From Gammaproteobacteria bacterium (GTDB lineage: Bacteria; Pseudomonadota; Gammaproteobacteria; UBA11654), in assembly GCA_018672815.1 (NCBI GenBank), contig JABHDX010000088.1:1-33199 (forward strand): a stretch of DNA of 33,199 bases, written 5' to 3'. The notes beneath the pieces were generated by a model. It did no database searches. It had not been told where the DNA came from and was given only the letters and a program-made list of their open reading frames with translations. Positions 25,180 through 33,199 of this stretch are shown here, in pieces (positions within the stretch are counted from its first letter, which is position 1; each line of letters opens with the position of its first letter). The position numbers and the translations under genes were made by a program.

Positions 25180-26055
25180 TTATGATTTGAAGATATCCTT
25201 ATACCATGAAGACAAAGCGTTTCCTATTTCCGTAGGCGAATCTTCTTGTATGAAATGTAATCCTTTGACAGAAACTTCTTTTTGGTTTTTCCATGTTCGA
25301 CATAGATCTCTCATTCTACCTGTCAGTATTACTCCAGGTTCTGCATTAATGAAAAGTTTCGGTATATCATTTATTTGCATCCAATCAGCATAAGCATTGA
25401 CTAGTTTACAAACATTTTCAGGTTTTCCATTCATGGGTATTTCTCTGGGCCATGAAAGAGTCGGTCTTCTGTCCTCCCCTGAATTTAAAAAAGGTTTTCT
25501 ATATTCATTCATTTCCGATTCATCCAAGTCTCTAATAATTGAACCAGGTAAAACTTTTTCTATAAAATAATTCTTATCCAATATTAAACTCTCACCAGCT
25601 TCTGATCTAAAACCTTGAAAAAGACTTCGACTGTTTTCATTCCAGTCATCCCATGTCATTTCATTAATTATAGCCTCCATGTAGGCAATGCCCATTATTG
25701 AATTGGGATGTTTATGGCTCCAATGAAAACCAAGCGCTGAACCCCAATCATGCAGTACAAAAGTAATATTATTTTGATCGGTTAATGATTTAATTGTTTG
25801 GTTGAGATAATGGTAATGTTCTTCAAATTTATAGGAATTAATATCGCTTTGATCTAACTTATCAGAGTTACCCATGCCAATAAGATCAATACTTATACAT
25901 CGTCCCATATTACACATATGTGGAGTAATGTTTCTCCAAAGATACGATGACGTTGGGTTTCCATGTAAGAAGATAATAGGATTACCTTTTCCTTTCTCAT
26001 AATAGGCTATTTTTTTATTCGCAACTGTAACGAAGTTTTTTTGCATTGATTGCAT
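25180..26055 (-). CDS. haloalkane dehalogenase, HLD-II/Renilla-luciferase-like
   Basis: An alpha/beta-hydrolase that cleaves carbon-halogen bonds with water. The catalytic pentad of subfamily II is complete: N33 in HGNPTSSYLWR and W104 as halide-binding residues, nucleophile D103 (LHDWGS), acid E127 (AYMEAIINEMTWDDW), base H267 (VKGLHFIQEDSP). The RRPTLSWPREIP segment (196-207) and DLIGMGNSDK (57-66) are also typical of DhaA and of Renilla luciferase, which share this ancestry. Length 291 is normal. Neighbours are a CoA-transferase gene downstream (20 bases) and an orphan P-loop gene upstream (2-base gap), all on the minus strand. Confidence 0.9.
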   Translation of the reverse strand: MQSMQKNFVTVANKKIAYYEKGKGNPIIFLHGNPTSSYLWRNITPHMCNMGRCISIDLIGMGNSDKLDQSDINSYKFEEHYHYLNQTIKSLTDQNNITFVLHDWGSALGFHWSHKHPNSIMGIAYMEAIINEMTWDDWNENSRSLFQGFRSEAGESLILDKNYFIEKVLPGSIIRDLDESEMNEYRKPFLNSGEDRRPTLSWPREIPMNGKPENVCKLVNAYADWMQINDIPKLFINAEPGVILTGRMRDLCRTWKNQKEVSVKGLHFIQEDSPTEIGNALSSWYKDIFKS

Positions 26056-26057
26056 AG

Positions 26058-26894
26058 TTAATCTGAGATTGCTTGTGAGATTAGTGACATAAAGTCTTCT
26101 TCATTCTGCACCTTTCCAATTTCAGATGCTGAAACTTTATATCCATAGTTTTTAGCGATAAACTCATATTTAGTTTTTCTATAGTCTAAAAGTTTAGGAA
26201 AAACCCATTTAACAAAATCATCTGGATCCATAGTTTCATGAGTTAACCCACTTTCTTTTGAGTATAATTCTAGATTTTCAATTAAGAACTCTTCAGTATA
26301 AAACATGGGTTTTGGATGAAGACTAGCTCTTTTTATAAGTTCATCTCTAAATTTTTCATCATCCTGAATATATATAATCACTGTATGTTCAATTATTGTA
26401 TCCATTGCAGGGGTATCAATTAACTCACAAATACTCCCTCCAGCATCATTGATGAAGTGATTATAATCATAGATTCTATTTGCTTTCTCAATGAACTCAG
26501 GAATATCTTCCATAGCTCTTATTTCTGCTTTTTTATGCAATTTTTGTCTTTTTAGAAACTCTTTTAGGGGCAATCCTCCTTTACTTGGATCACCGATTTT
26601 ACCTAAGTAGGTTGATATAGGGTATAGATTATCCACTGTAATATTTGTTGAAATATAGATTGAATCTGTTCTCAGTAATTCACTCAAGAAGCTAATTTCC
26701 ATAGCCCTTTCTTTAATATTGTCTAGTATTGGTTCATTCAGATATTGGGTTCCTATACGGTAGTCTCCTGAGTAATGAAACCATTCAGATTTAGGCAGTC
26801 TATTAGCTAATGTTGTTTTACCAATGCCTGACATACCCAATAGAGTGATTGCTTTATTGGGCCATTCATTAAATTCTTTTAATGTTATTTTCAT
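26058..26894 (-). CDS. orphan P-loop NTPase
   Basis: A 278-residue soluble protein not matching any named kinase I know. The Walker A motif is LLGMSGIGKTTLA (18-30; K26). Downstream are YSGDYRIGTQYL (41-52), where an acidic residue follows a strand as in adenylate-kinase-like folds, FINDAGGSICEL (147-158), and TVIIYIQDD (about 171-179) as a strand with acidic end. The C-terminal third is helical and lysine-rich. The layout fits a small-molecule kinase or ATPase. It leads the run 26894-23963 with the dehalogenase and CoA-transferase genes, and is divergent from thrA. No substrate is inferred. Confidence 0.7.
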   Translation of the reverse strand: MKITLKEFNEWPNKAITLLGMSGIGKTTLANRLPKSEWFHYSGDYRIGTQYLNEPILDNIKERAMEISFLSELLRTDSIYISTNITVDNLYPISTYLGKIGDPSKGGLPLKEFLKRQKLHKKAEIRAMEDIPEFIEKANRIYDYNHFINDAGGSICELIDTPAMDTIIEHTVIIYIQDDEKFRDELIKRASLHPKPMFYTEEFLIENLELYSKESGLTHETMDPDDFVKWVFPKLLDYRKTKYEFIAKNYGYKVSASEIGKVQNEEDFMSLISQAISD

Positions 26895-27034
26895 TTATCG
26901 TTGAATAGTTTACGTATTATGTAAGTATACAGAGACTTCTAGTTTAATTATCTTATTGTGTTAATTTTAATGGAAAAGGTTATCATGGTCGGCTTTTGAA
27001 GGCAGTAATTTTTTTAAATAGAGTAAGATTTAGA

Positions 27035-29509
27035 ATGAAGAACAAAAATGTAGATGTTTTTAAGTTTGGTGGGAGCAGTCTGGCTGATTCAGACTGCCTC
27101 CTTCATGTTTGTGATTTAATACATCAAAATACAACTGAAAATTTAATCGTAGTTGTTTCTGCAATGTCAGGCGTAACAAACCAGTTATTAGCGATTTCAA
27201 AAGATAAGAATGATGAGAATTGTAATGCAATATCCAATCATTTTAAAAAAACAATAGAAGAGATCAGTATTGATTCTAACAATAAGAAAGAATTATTATC
27301 TGCTTTCTCTAAAGATATAGAAACAATAGAAAAAATAATTGACGCTGGTCAGTTTGAAGCAAATAAAACTGAAGAAAATCCAGTACTGGGTTTTGGAGAA
27401 ATATGGTCATCGAATATTATTTTCAATCTCCTATTGTGTATGTCTTCAAAGGATCCTCAGGAAAGAGAGGTTCATTTTCTAAATCCACTGGATATTATCA
27501 ATCTATCTTATGGTGAGATGGGCCCTATGGTAAATTGGGAAAAATCTCTAGATGCACTTAATGAAAAAACTCAGGATAAGTCAGGAATTTTTATTATGGG
27601 TGGTTTTTTAGCATCTGATGATAGTCAACAACCAACAAATTTAGGAAGAAATGGGAGCGATTACTCAGCTTCCATTATGGGTTCATTAGCTGAGGCTAAG
27701 TCAGTTTCTATATGGACAGATGTTGATGGCATTATGACAGGGGATCCCAATCAAATTCAACGAGCTAAAATTATCAAGCAAATGTCCTATGATGAAGCAA
27801 TGGAATTAGCTTATTTTGGAGCTAAAGTTATTCATCCTAAGACAATGGCACCATTGATGAACAAGGGCATACCAATTTATATTAAAAATACTTTCAATCC
27901 CGATTCTATTGGAACGAAAATCCTATTAGAAAACAATGACGATAAAAGTGTAAAAGGAATGACAACCATAGATGATTTATCTCTTATTAATTTAGAAGGT
28001 GCAGGTATGATTGGTGTCCCAGGTACCGCCAAGCGATTATTTTCTTGTCTTAGCGATGCTGGTATATCTGTGGTCCTAATTACTCAAGCAAGTTCAGAAC
28101 ATTCAATTTGCTTTGCTATCAATGATAAAGATTCCAAACGAATTGAGAGTGTAGTTAGAGAAGAATTCTTAGTTGATTTTCAAAATGGAAACCTGCAAAA
28201 GCTCCAAATACAAAATCATTGCAGTATTATTGCAGTTGTTGGCTCAGGAATGAGTGGTACCAAAGGTATTGCTGCTAAATTTTTTAGAGCAATGTTGGAT
28301 TCAAGAACCAATGTTATGGCAATTGCTCAAGGTTCTTCAGAGAAGAATATTTCCGCCGTAGTTAAAACAAATGATGTCAGTAATGCTATTCACTCAATGC
28401 ATCAAGCCTTTTTTGATCAAAGTATTGATGTCAATATTGGTATCGTTGGATATGGTAATGTCGGTAAAGAATTCTTGAAACAACTTCAAAATCAAAGAAA
28501 ATATTTAGAGTTGGATTCAGACATTCGACTAAATATTATAGCAGTATCCAATTCAACCAATATGGTTCTGAAAAACAATCATATAGAAGCCAATGATTTG
28601 GAAAATCTAGATACAGAACAAGAAACTAATATTTTGAATCTAATTAAACATATTTCTCAATCCAACGGTGCAATTAAAGTTTTAATTGACTGTACTACCT
28701 CGGAAGATATACCAAATATATATAAAAATGCATTTGTCTCAGATATTCATGTTATAGCGGCTAATAAAAAAGGTGTTAGTGGACCTATAGATTTGTATCA
28801 AGATATTATGCATTTCTCAAAATCTACTAAAAAAAGTTTTCATTATGAAACAACAGCAGGTGCTGGGTTACCATTTATTAAAACTTTACAAGACCTAAAT
28901 ATGACAGGGGATAAAGTCAATGAAATTGAAGGAGTATTTTCAGGAACTTTATCGTATTTATTCAACAATTATAATGGAAAGTTAGAATTTTCGAAAATGG
29001 TTGCTGATGCAAGAGATAAAGGATTTACAGAACCTGATCCAAGAGATGACCTATCAGGAATGGATGTTGCTAGAAAACTTGTAATATTAGCTCGAGAAAT
29101 GAATCTTACAATAGATATCAGTGATGTTTCAGTGGAAAGTCTAGTTCCTGAAGAGTTAAGAGATATTTCTGTGAATGATTATTTGAATCAATTAAGCGAA
29201 TATGATGAAGCAATGAATCTTAAATTAACTAAAGCTAGACAAGATCAAAAAGTACTTCGACATGTTGCTAGATTAAATTCCAGTGGGAAAGCGAGTGTTA
29301 AATTAGAATCAGTCTCTACTGACCATCCCTTTGCAGAATTGAAGGGGAGTGAAAATATTATCAAATATATGACGGAAAGATATTCTAATTATCCACTCGT
29401 TCATAAAGGTCCAGGAGCTGGTACTGAGGTCACTGCTGCTGGAATATTTAGTGATTTATTGATGGTGATACAACATATTGATCGATTTAATCCACTTATT
29501 AAAAAATGA
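27035..29509 (+). CDS. thrA: bifunctional aspartokinase / homoserine dehydrogenase
   Basis: Catalyses the first and third steps of the aspartate pathway to threonine, methionine and lysine. The kinase domain has VFKFGGSSLADS near the N terminus, GRNGSDYSASIMGS, WTDVDGIMTGDPNQI and MELAYFGAKVIHPKTM. Paired ACT regulatory domains follow (about 305-460; GAGMIGVPGTAKRLFSCLSDAGISVVLITQASSEHSI). The dehydrogenase starts at IGIVGYGNVGKEF (NAD motif), with VIAANKKGVSGP, TTAGAGLPFIKTL and DARDKGFTEPDPRDDLSGMDVARKL. The ATG at 27035 is chosen over a TTG at 26996; it gives 824 residues, close to E. coli ThrA (820). Its stop overlaps thrC as ATGA. Fusion of this type is characteristic of gammaproteobacteria. 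Confidence 0.96.
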   Translation: MKNKNVDVFKFGGSSLADSDCLLHVCDLIHQNTTENLIVVVSAMSGVTNQLLAISKDKNDENCNAISNHFKKTIEEISIDSNNKKELLSAFSKDIETIEKIIDAGQFEANKTEENPVLGFGEIWSSNIIFNLLLCMSSKDPQEREVHFLNPLDIINLSYGEMGPMVNWEKSLDALNEKTQDKSGIFIMGGFLASDDSQQPTNLGRNGSDYSASIMGSLAEAKSVSIWTDVDGIMTGDPNQIQRAKIIKQMSYDEAMELAYFGAKVIHPKTMAPLMNKGIPIYIKNTFNPDSIGTKILLENNDDKSVKGMTTIDDLSLINLEGAGMIGVPGTAKRLFSCLSDAGISVVLITQASSEHSICFAINDKDSKRIESVVREEFLVDFQNGNLQKLQIQNHCSIIAVVGSGMSGTKGIAAKFFRAMLDSRTNVMAIAQGSSEKNISAVVKTNDVSNAIHSMHQAFFDQSIDVNIGIVGYGNVGKEFLKQLQNQRKYLELDSDIRLNIIAVSNSTNMVLKNNHIEANDLENLDTEQETNILNLIKHISQSNGAIKVLIDCTTSEDIPNIYKNAFVSDIHVIAANKKGVSGPIDLYQDIMHFSKSTKKSFHYETTAGAGLPFIKTLQDLNMTGDKVNEIEGVFSGTLSYLFNNYNGKLEFSKMVADARDKGFTEPDPRDDLSGMDVARKLVILAREMNLTIDISDVSVESLVPEELRDISVNDYLNQLSEYDEAMNLKLTKARQDQKVLRHVARLNSSGKASVKLESVSTDHPFAELKGSENIIKYMTERYSNYPLVHKGPGAGTEVTAAGIFSDLLMVIQHIDRFNPLIKK

Positions 29510-30801
29510 TTAATGATATGTATTTTGTAAGCACAAAAACTAATCTACAAGTTAGTATTGAAGAAGCAATATTTAGTGGAACAGCGCCCGATGGAGGGTT
29601 GTATATACCTACAAATATTCCTAAGATTAATTTAGAGGATTTCATGGAAGTAGATAATTATCAACAATTCTCCACTCAATTTTTATCTCCATTCTTTATT
29701 AATTCGATAATCAAAGATAATCTTGAAAATATCGTAAATGAAGCCCTAAATTTTGATGTGATTCAAAATCAGATAAATTCAGGTCAGCAACCATTATCCA
29801 TACTTGAACTATTTCATGGCCCCACAGCTGCATTCAAAGATTTTGGAGCCAGGTTTTTATCGTCTGCCATGCAAGCAATTAATAAAGAATCTGGTAATTT
29901 AAAACTGAATACAGTACTTGTCGCTACTTCTGGTGATACTGGTGGTGCTGTTGCTTCTGCATTTCATAATCAGCCAGGATTTCACGTAGTTGTTCTTTTC
30001 CCTAAAGGTAGAGTGTCTCCAAGACAGCAACATCAACTCACATGTTGGGGTGATAATGTCACCTCTATTGCAGTGGAAGGTGAGTTTGATGATTGTCAGC
30101 GACTTGTTAAGGCAGTTTTTGATAAAGATCAAAATTTTTGTTCAGCGAATAGTATTAATATTGGTAGGCTTCTTCCCCAAGCTACATATTATGCTTGGTC
30201 AAGCTTGCAATATTTTAAAACTCACAAAAAGAAAACTAATTTTATAATCCCAACAGGAAATCTTGGTAATGCCTTTGCTTGCTTTATAGCAGAGAAAATG
30301 GGCTTCCCAATAGGCAAAATAGTTTTTTCCACTAATTCTAATACAACAATTGTAGATTTTATTAAGACTTCAGTCTGGGAGCCAAGAAACACTATACCAA
30401 CTTTGGCATCTGCTATGGATGTAGGAAACCCAAGTAACATGGAACGATTTTTTCATTCTTATAACAAACAATCGCTCGCACAAACACTAGAAGCCTATTC
30501 TGTAAATGATCAGCAGATTAAAGACCAAATTAAAAAAGAATACAAAGACCATCAAATTATTTGCTGCCCACATACAGCAACTGCATTCAATGTTTATAGA
30601 GGTTTTTCAAATGAAATTAAAGACAATAATCACTGGTCTATAGTATCGACAGCTCATCCAGCAAAATTTGAGAATATTGTCGAACCTATAATAGATGAAT
30701 TAATAGAAATTCCAAATAGCCTATCGAAACTACTTAAACTGGATTCATCCTTTATCTCAATTGAGCCAAAACTCGAGAAATTAATGGATATTATCCTTTG
30801 A
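29506..30801 (+). CDS. thrC: threonine synthase
   Basis: PLP enzyme converting O-phosphohomoserine to threonine. The PLP lysine lies in FHGPTAAFKDFGARFLS, with TSGDTGGAVASAF as the phosphate-binding loop, and IPTGNLGNAFACFIAEKMG further on. The N terminus YFVSTKTNLQVSIEEAIFSGTAPDGGLYIP is typical of the E. coli-type (ThrC class 1) enzyme, and the length of 431 fits. It overlaps thrA by 4 bases (ATGA), indicating translational coupling. Homoserine kinase (thrB), usually between these two, is absent here and must be encoded elsewhere or replaced. The stop is 3 bases from the convergent tatD end. Confidence 0.95.
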   Translation: MINDMYFVSTKTNLQVSIEEAIFSGTAPDGGLYIPTNIPKINLEDFMEVDNYQQFSTQFLSPFFINSIIKDNLENIVNEALNFDVIQNQINSGQQPLSILELFHGPTAAFKDFGARFLSSAMQAINKESGNLKLNTVLVATSGDTGGAVASAFHNQPGFHVVVLFPKGRVSPRQQHQLTCWGDNVTSIAVEGEFDDCQRLVKAVFDKDQNFCSANSINIGRLLPQATYYAWSSLQYFKTHKKKTNFIIPTGNLGNAFACFIAEKMGFPIGKIVFSTNSNTTIVDFIKTSVWEPRNTIPTLASAMDVGNPSNMERFFHSYNKQSLAQTLEAYSVNDQQIKDQIKKEYKDHQIICCPHTATAFNVYRGFSNEIKDNNHWSIVSTAHPAKFENIVEPIIDELIEIPNSLSKLLKLDSSFISIEPKLEKLMDIIL

Positions 30802-30804
30802 AAA

Positions 30805-31605
30805 TTAATCAAGTAATCGTCCGAATAGTTTTTCAGAATTACTCTTTGTTATATCTGCAAAAGATTCAATTTTAATACCTTTATGATGGCTTATAAATTC
30901 AGCTATTTCACGAATGTATTTTGGTTCGTTTCTCCTAGATTTTAATTCTTTTTCTAAGTGTTTTGGCATCAAATAGGGTGCATCTGTTTCAATTAATAAC
31001 CTATTTAAAGGTATGTATTTAATAGACTCTAATAAATCTTCATTCCTTCTTTGATCACAAACCCATCCTGTAATACCAATGTAGAGTCCTAAGTCTAGAT
31101 AATCCTTGAGTTGATTCTTGTTTCCAGTAAAACAATGCGTTACTCCACTGATGTTGTTTGTAGTATTTTCTTTTAATATAGTAATGAAATCTTCATGCGC
31201 ATCTCTTTGATGTAAAAAAAGAGGTAAATCAGTTCTTAGAGAAAGCTTGATTTGTTTTTCAAAAATACTTCTTTGTATCGAAGGAGATGAGAAATTTCTA
31301 TTGTAATCTAGGCCACATTCTCCGATAGCAACAACTTTATTATTTAATGAAAAATTTTCTAGTTTTTCTATAAAGTCATCACTAGCATCTTTAGCATTAT
31401 GAGGATGTACTCCTGCTGTGGCCCATAACAAAGAAGAATTGAGTGCTGTATAGTCAATTGCTTTTTTTGTTTCATTAACGGATGTAGCTGTAATAATGAT
31501 TTTCTTTAAACCAGCTTGTGTTGCATTCGAAATAACTTTTTCTAGATCGTAATCGAAGCTTTCATGCGTTAAGTTTGCACCAATATCAATGAATTCTATT
31601 GTCAT
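30805..31605 (-). CDS. tatD: TatD family metal-dependent deoxyribonuclease
   Basis: Amidohydrolase-fold nuclease, in E. coli a 3'-5' exonuclease linked to DNA repair and quality control. Sequence blocks match E. coli TatD closely: FIDIGANLTHESF at the start, WATAGVHPHNAKD (metal histidines), AIGECGLDYNRNFS (glutamate ligand), LFLHQRDAHEDF, GVTHCFTGN, YIGITGWVCDQRR and LLIETDAPYLMP. The ATG at 31605 is preferred because AAGGA lies 10 bases upstream and E. coli TatD also begins just before DIG; an in-frame ATG at 31626 would add 7 residues. It is divergent from the next gene with a very short shared leader (47 bases). Confidence 0.93.
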   Translation of the reverse strand: MTIEFIDIGANLTHESFDYDLEKVISNATQAGLKKIIITATSVNETKKAIDYTALNSSLLWATAGVHPHNAKDASDDFIEKLENFSLNNKVVAIGECGLDYNRNFSSPSIQRSIFEKQIKLSLRTDLPLFLHQRDAHEDFITILKENTTNNISGVTHCFTGNKNQLKDYLDLGLYIGITGWVCDQRRNEDLLESIKYIPLNRLLIETDAPYLMPKHLEKELKSRRNEPKYIREIAEFISHHKGIKIESFADITKSNSEKLFGRLLD

Positions 31606-31652
31606 AAACTTAACATCCTTGGTCATTTATCGTTACAATGCAGAGGCTGAAT

Positions 31653-32402
31653 ATGGAAAAATTACTAATAAAAATAATTGTATTGATTGTATCTAGTTTA
31701 TCTCTCAGTTCTTTAATGGCTGATCCAATTGAAACAAACAATGATGAGATTATCAATCGTGCACTGCAATATTATCTTGTTGAAAATCGAGAAGAACTGA
31801 TCAGGGAACATGATTTAATATCGAGTGAATATAAAAAAAATAATGAGGCTAAATCACTTTTATTATCCATGTTATTTCATGAGTTTTTGATTGCCGATAT
31901 CTCAACTAAAAAGATTAAAAAAAAGTACAGTAAATTATGCATTACTAATAGTAAGTCTGCACTTACTAGTTCAAAGTCAGAAGCTGACTTGTATGCTGTT
32001 TTATCTGCGTGCTATGGTTTGAGTGCTGAGAGTAATCTTTTTAAAGCTGCTAGCCATGGAACTCAGTCAGGAAGAATGATTGATAAGTCATTAGTAATGG
32101 ACTCTAAGAATGCATTTGCCTATATGATTAAAGGTATTGGTGATTATACTAGACCATCTTTTGCTGGTGGTAGTAAAGAAAATGGTAATAAAAATCTTTC
32201 CACTGCACTGGAATTAATCGATAAGCATGATAATAGTGCGGGCGATAAAAAATTCATAATTGCGATTGCTAATTTCCATCTTGCAAACATTGCTTTCATC
32301 ACAAAAAATAAACAACAAGCATTGCAATATTTAACAAACTCTCTTAGGGTAGCTCCTGATTATAAGAGAGCTCTAGAGCTCAGTAAGAAAATTGAGTCTT
32401 AA
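31653..32402 (+). CDS. exported helical-repeat (TPR-like) protein
   Basis: A 249-residue protein from the ATG at 31653, chosen because AGAGG lies 6 bases upstream; an ATG at 31638 would add 5 residues. The N terminus EKLLIKIIVLIVSSLSLSSLMADP is a signal peptide with likely cleavage after the LMA. The body is all-helical: NEIINRALQYYLVENREELI-like start, AKSLLLSMLFHEFLIADI, SEADLYAVLSACYGLSAE, NAFAYMIKGIGDYTRPSFAGGSKENGNKNL, and FIIAIANFHLANIAFITKNKQQALQYLTNSLRVAPDYKRAL, the last being a good TPR. The P-x-F-x-GG-x4-G block resembles one seen in other exported TPR proteins. Specific function unknown. It is followed after 20 bases by an ABC ATPase gene and may serve that transporter. Confidence 0.65.
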   Translation: MEKLLIKIIVLIVSSLSLSSLMADPIETNNDEIINRALQYYLVENREELIREHDLISSEYKKNNEAKSLLLSMLFHEFLIADISTKKIKKKYSKLCITNSKSALTSSKSEADLYAVLSACYGLSAESNLFKAASHGTQSGRMIDKSLVMDSKNAFAYMIKGIGDYTRPSFAGGSKENGNKNLSTALELIDKHDNSAGDKKFIIAIANFHLANIAFITKNKQQALQYLTNSLRVAPDYKRALELSKKIES

Positions 32403-32422
32403 TTAATCTGACATTTAATCTT

Positions 32423-33187
32423 ATGAATATTATCGAAGTAAAAGATCTTAAGAAATCTTATTTAAAACCTGAAAATAAAAATGAATCATTCAACGCTGTT
32501 GATGGAATATCCTTTAATATTTTAGCCAAAGAAATCTATGGCATACTCGGACCCAATGGAGCAGGAAAAACAACCACTTTGGAAATGCTAGAAGGCCTTA
32601 AAGATATAGATTCAGGCACAGCAATGATTAATGGTATAGATGTTGAAAAAAAACCTTATCAAGTGAAAAAGATTATTGGAGTTCAATTACAGGCCAATGA
32701 GTATTTTGATAAGCTAGATTTAAGCGAGTTATTGGTTCTTTTCGGTAAGCTGTATAGTGTAGATGTGGATTGTATAGATCTTCTAGAAAAGGTGGGCCTT
32801 TCTGAAAAACTAAAAGCAAAGCCAAAGCAGTTATCTGGAGGACAAAAACAGCGTTTTTCAATTGCTTGTGCACTAGTGAACAATCCAAAAATATTATTTT
32901 TAGATGAGCCAACTACAGGCTTGGATCCTCAAGCAAAACGTAATCTTTGGAATTTAGTGAAGGATCTGAATCATTCAGGAATGACTATTGTTCTAACGAC
33001 TCATAATATGGAGGAAGCTGAATATTTATGCAATCGAATTGCAATTATGGATGCTGGGAAAATAATTGCAGAAGATACACCTCAAGAGTTGATTAATCAA
33101 TATGCACCAGAACCTTCAGATTTACCTTTACAGGGCAATATTGAAGACGTATTTCTGACACTAACAGGACATAATCTAAGGGATTAA
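32423..33187 (+). CDS. ABC transporter ATP-binding protein (ABC-2 exporter type)
   Basis: Cytoplasmic ATPase of an ABC exporter, 254 residues and complete. Walker A is GPNGAGKTT (43-51), Q-loop VQLQANEYFDKL (88-99), signature LSGGQKQR (137-144), Walker B ILFLDEP (157-163), and H-loop TTHNMEEAE (192-200) with H194. The EGLKDIDSGTAMINGIDV and YLCNRIAIMDAGKIIAEDTPQELI blocks place it in the CcmA/drug-resistance (DRA) group that pairs with ABC-2 membrane proteins. The substrate cannot be told from the ATPase. It is followed at once by a new start codon at 33189. Confidence 0.93.
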   Translation: MNIIEVKDLKKSYLKPENKNESFNAVDGISFNILAKEIYGILGPNGAGKTTTLEMLEGLKDIDSGTAMINGIDVEKKPYQVKKIIGVQLQANEYFDKLDLSELLVLFGKLYSVDVDCIDLLEKVGLSEKLKAKPKQLSGGQKQRFSIACALVNNPKILFLDEPTTGLDPQAKRNLWNLVKDLNHSGMTIVLTTHNMEEAEYLCNRIAIMDAGKIIAEDTPQELINQYAPEPSDLPLQGNIEDVFLTLTGHNLRD

Positions 33188-33188
33188 G

Positions 33189-33199
33189 ATGATTACAAG
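33189..33199 (+). CDS. start of next gene (probable ABC-2 permease), cut by window end
   Basis: An ATG begins one base after the ABC ATPase stop and reads Met-Ile-Thr before the window ends. The position, directly behind an ABC-2 type ATPase, is where the membrane subunit is expected. Only 11 bases are visible, so identity is inference from position. Confidence 0.3.

Noticed and set aside
26058..26894. P-loop protein as the missing homoserine kinase
   Set aside because: ThrB is a GHMP kinase without this type of Walker A motif, and there is no specific evidence for homoserine as substrate.
26970..26999. Nine-codon frame (MEKVIMVGF) upstream of thrA as an attenuator leader peptide
   Set aside because: It has no Thr codons and a single Ile codon, and no terminator/antiterminator hairpins or T-run follow, so a thr-type attenuator is not supported.
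1..33199. CRISPR arrays, insertion sequences, or toxin-antitoxin pairs
   Set aside because: No regularly spaced repeats, transposase motifs, terminal inverted repeats or matching small gene pairs were seen.

Overview
The window is a gene-dense, AT-rich stretch (roughly one third G+C by eye) with one lysine tRNA, about 31 protein genes and no gene-free stretch above about 150 bases. The gene content points to a streamlined marine gammaproteobacterium, most like the SAR86 group. Supporting signs are the pepA-holC-valS block divergent from lptF-lptG, the cpoB-queE-queC-tRNA-Lys string, a fused aspartokinase/homoserine dehydrogenase, a TonB-dependent receptor, and scattered oxygenase, CoA-transferase and dehalogenase genes. 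The lineage is inferred from synteny and composition, not from a marker-gene tree.

Layout. 1-4347: end of a DUF4398 lipoprotein, a short prolyl-tRNA synthetase lacking the editing insertion, then pssA, a family-4 uracil-DNA glycosylase and a UMF1-type transporter. 4336-9042 (minus strand): pepA-holC-valS. 9191-13420: lptF, lptG, cpoB, queE, queC and tRNA-Lys(UUU), nearly all touching or overlapping, so probably one transcription unit joining LPS export, envelope coordination and queuosine-precursor synthesis. 13432-16068: a co-directional cluster holding a possible 30-residue membrane peptide, a SAM O-methyltransferase, a DUF2237 protein, a lipoprotein that resembles coproporphyrinogen oxidase HemF along its length, and a DUF2269-like membrane protein. 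16058-26894: an accessory zone of short, alternating genes: a 2-oxoglutarate/Fe(II) oxygenase, BolA, an NTF2-like/methyltransferase fusion, a luciferase-like monooxygenase, a TonB receptor with a His/acidic loop paired with a small exported Cys/His protein, a signal-peptide-bearing Rossmann protein, a class III CoA-transferase, a haloalkane dehalogenase and an orphan P-loop protein. 27035-33199: thrA-thrC (no thrB between them), tatD, an exported helical-repeat protein and the ATPase of an ABC exporter whose next gene runs off the end.

Most novel points: the HemF-like lipoprotein and its membrane neighbour (14575-16068); the receptor/small-protein pair with a near-perfect hairpin directly before an unusually strong ribosome binding site (19896-22826); the apparently exported, membrane-anchored NAD(P)-fold protein (22962-23966); the fusion methyltransferase (17380-18735); and the editing-domain-less ProRS (286-1518). 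No CRISPR array, insertion sequence, integrase or prophage gene was seen.
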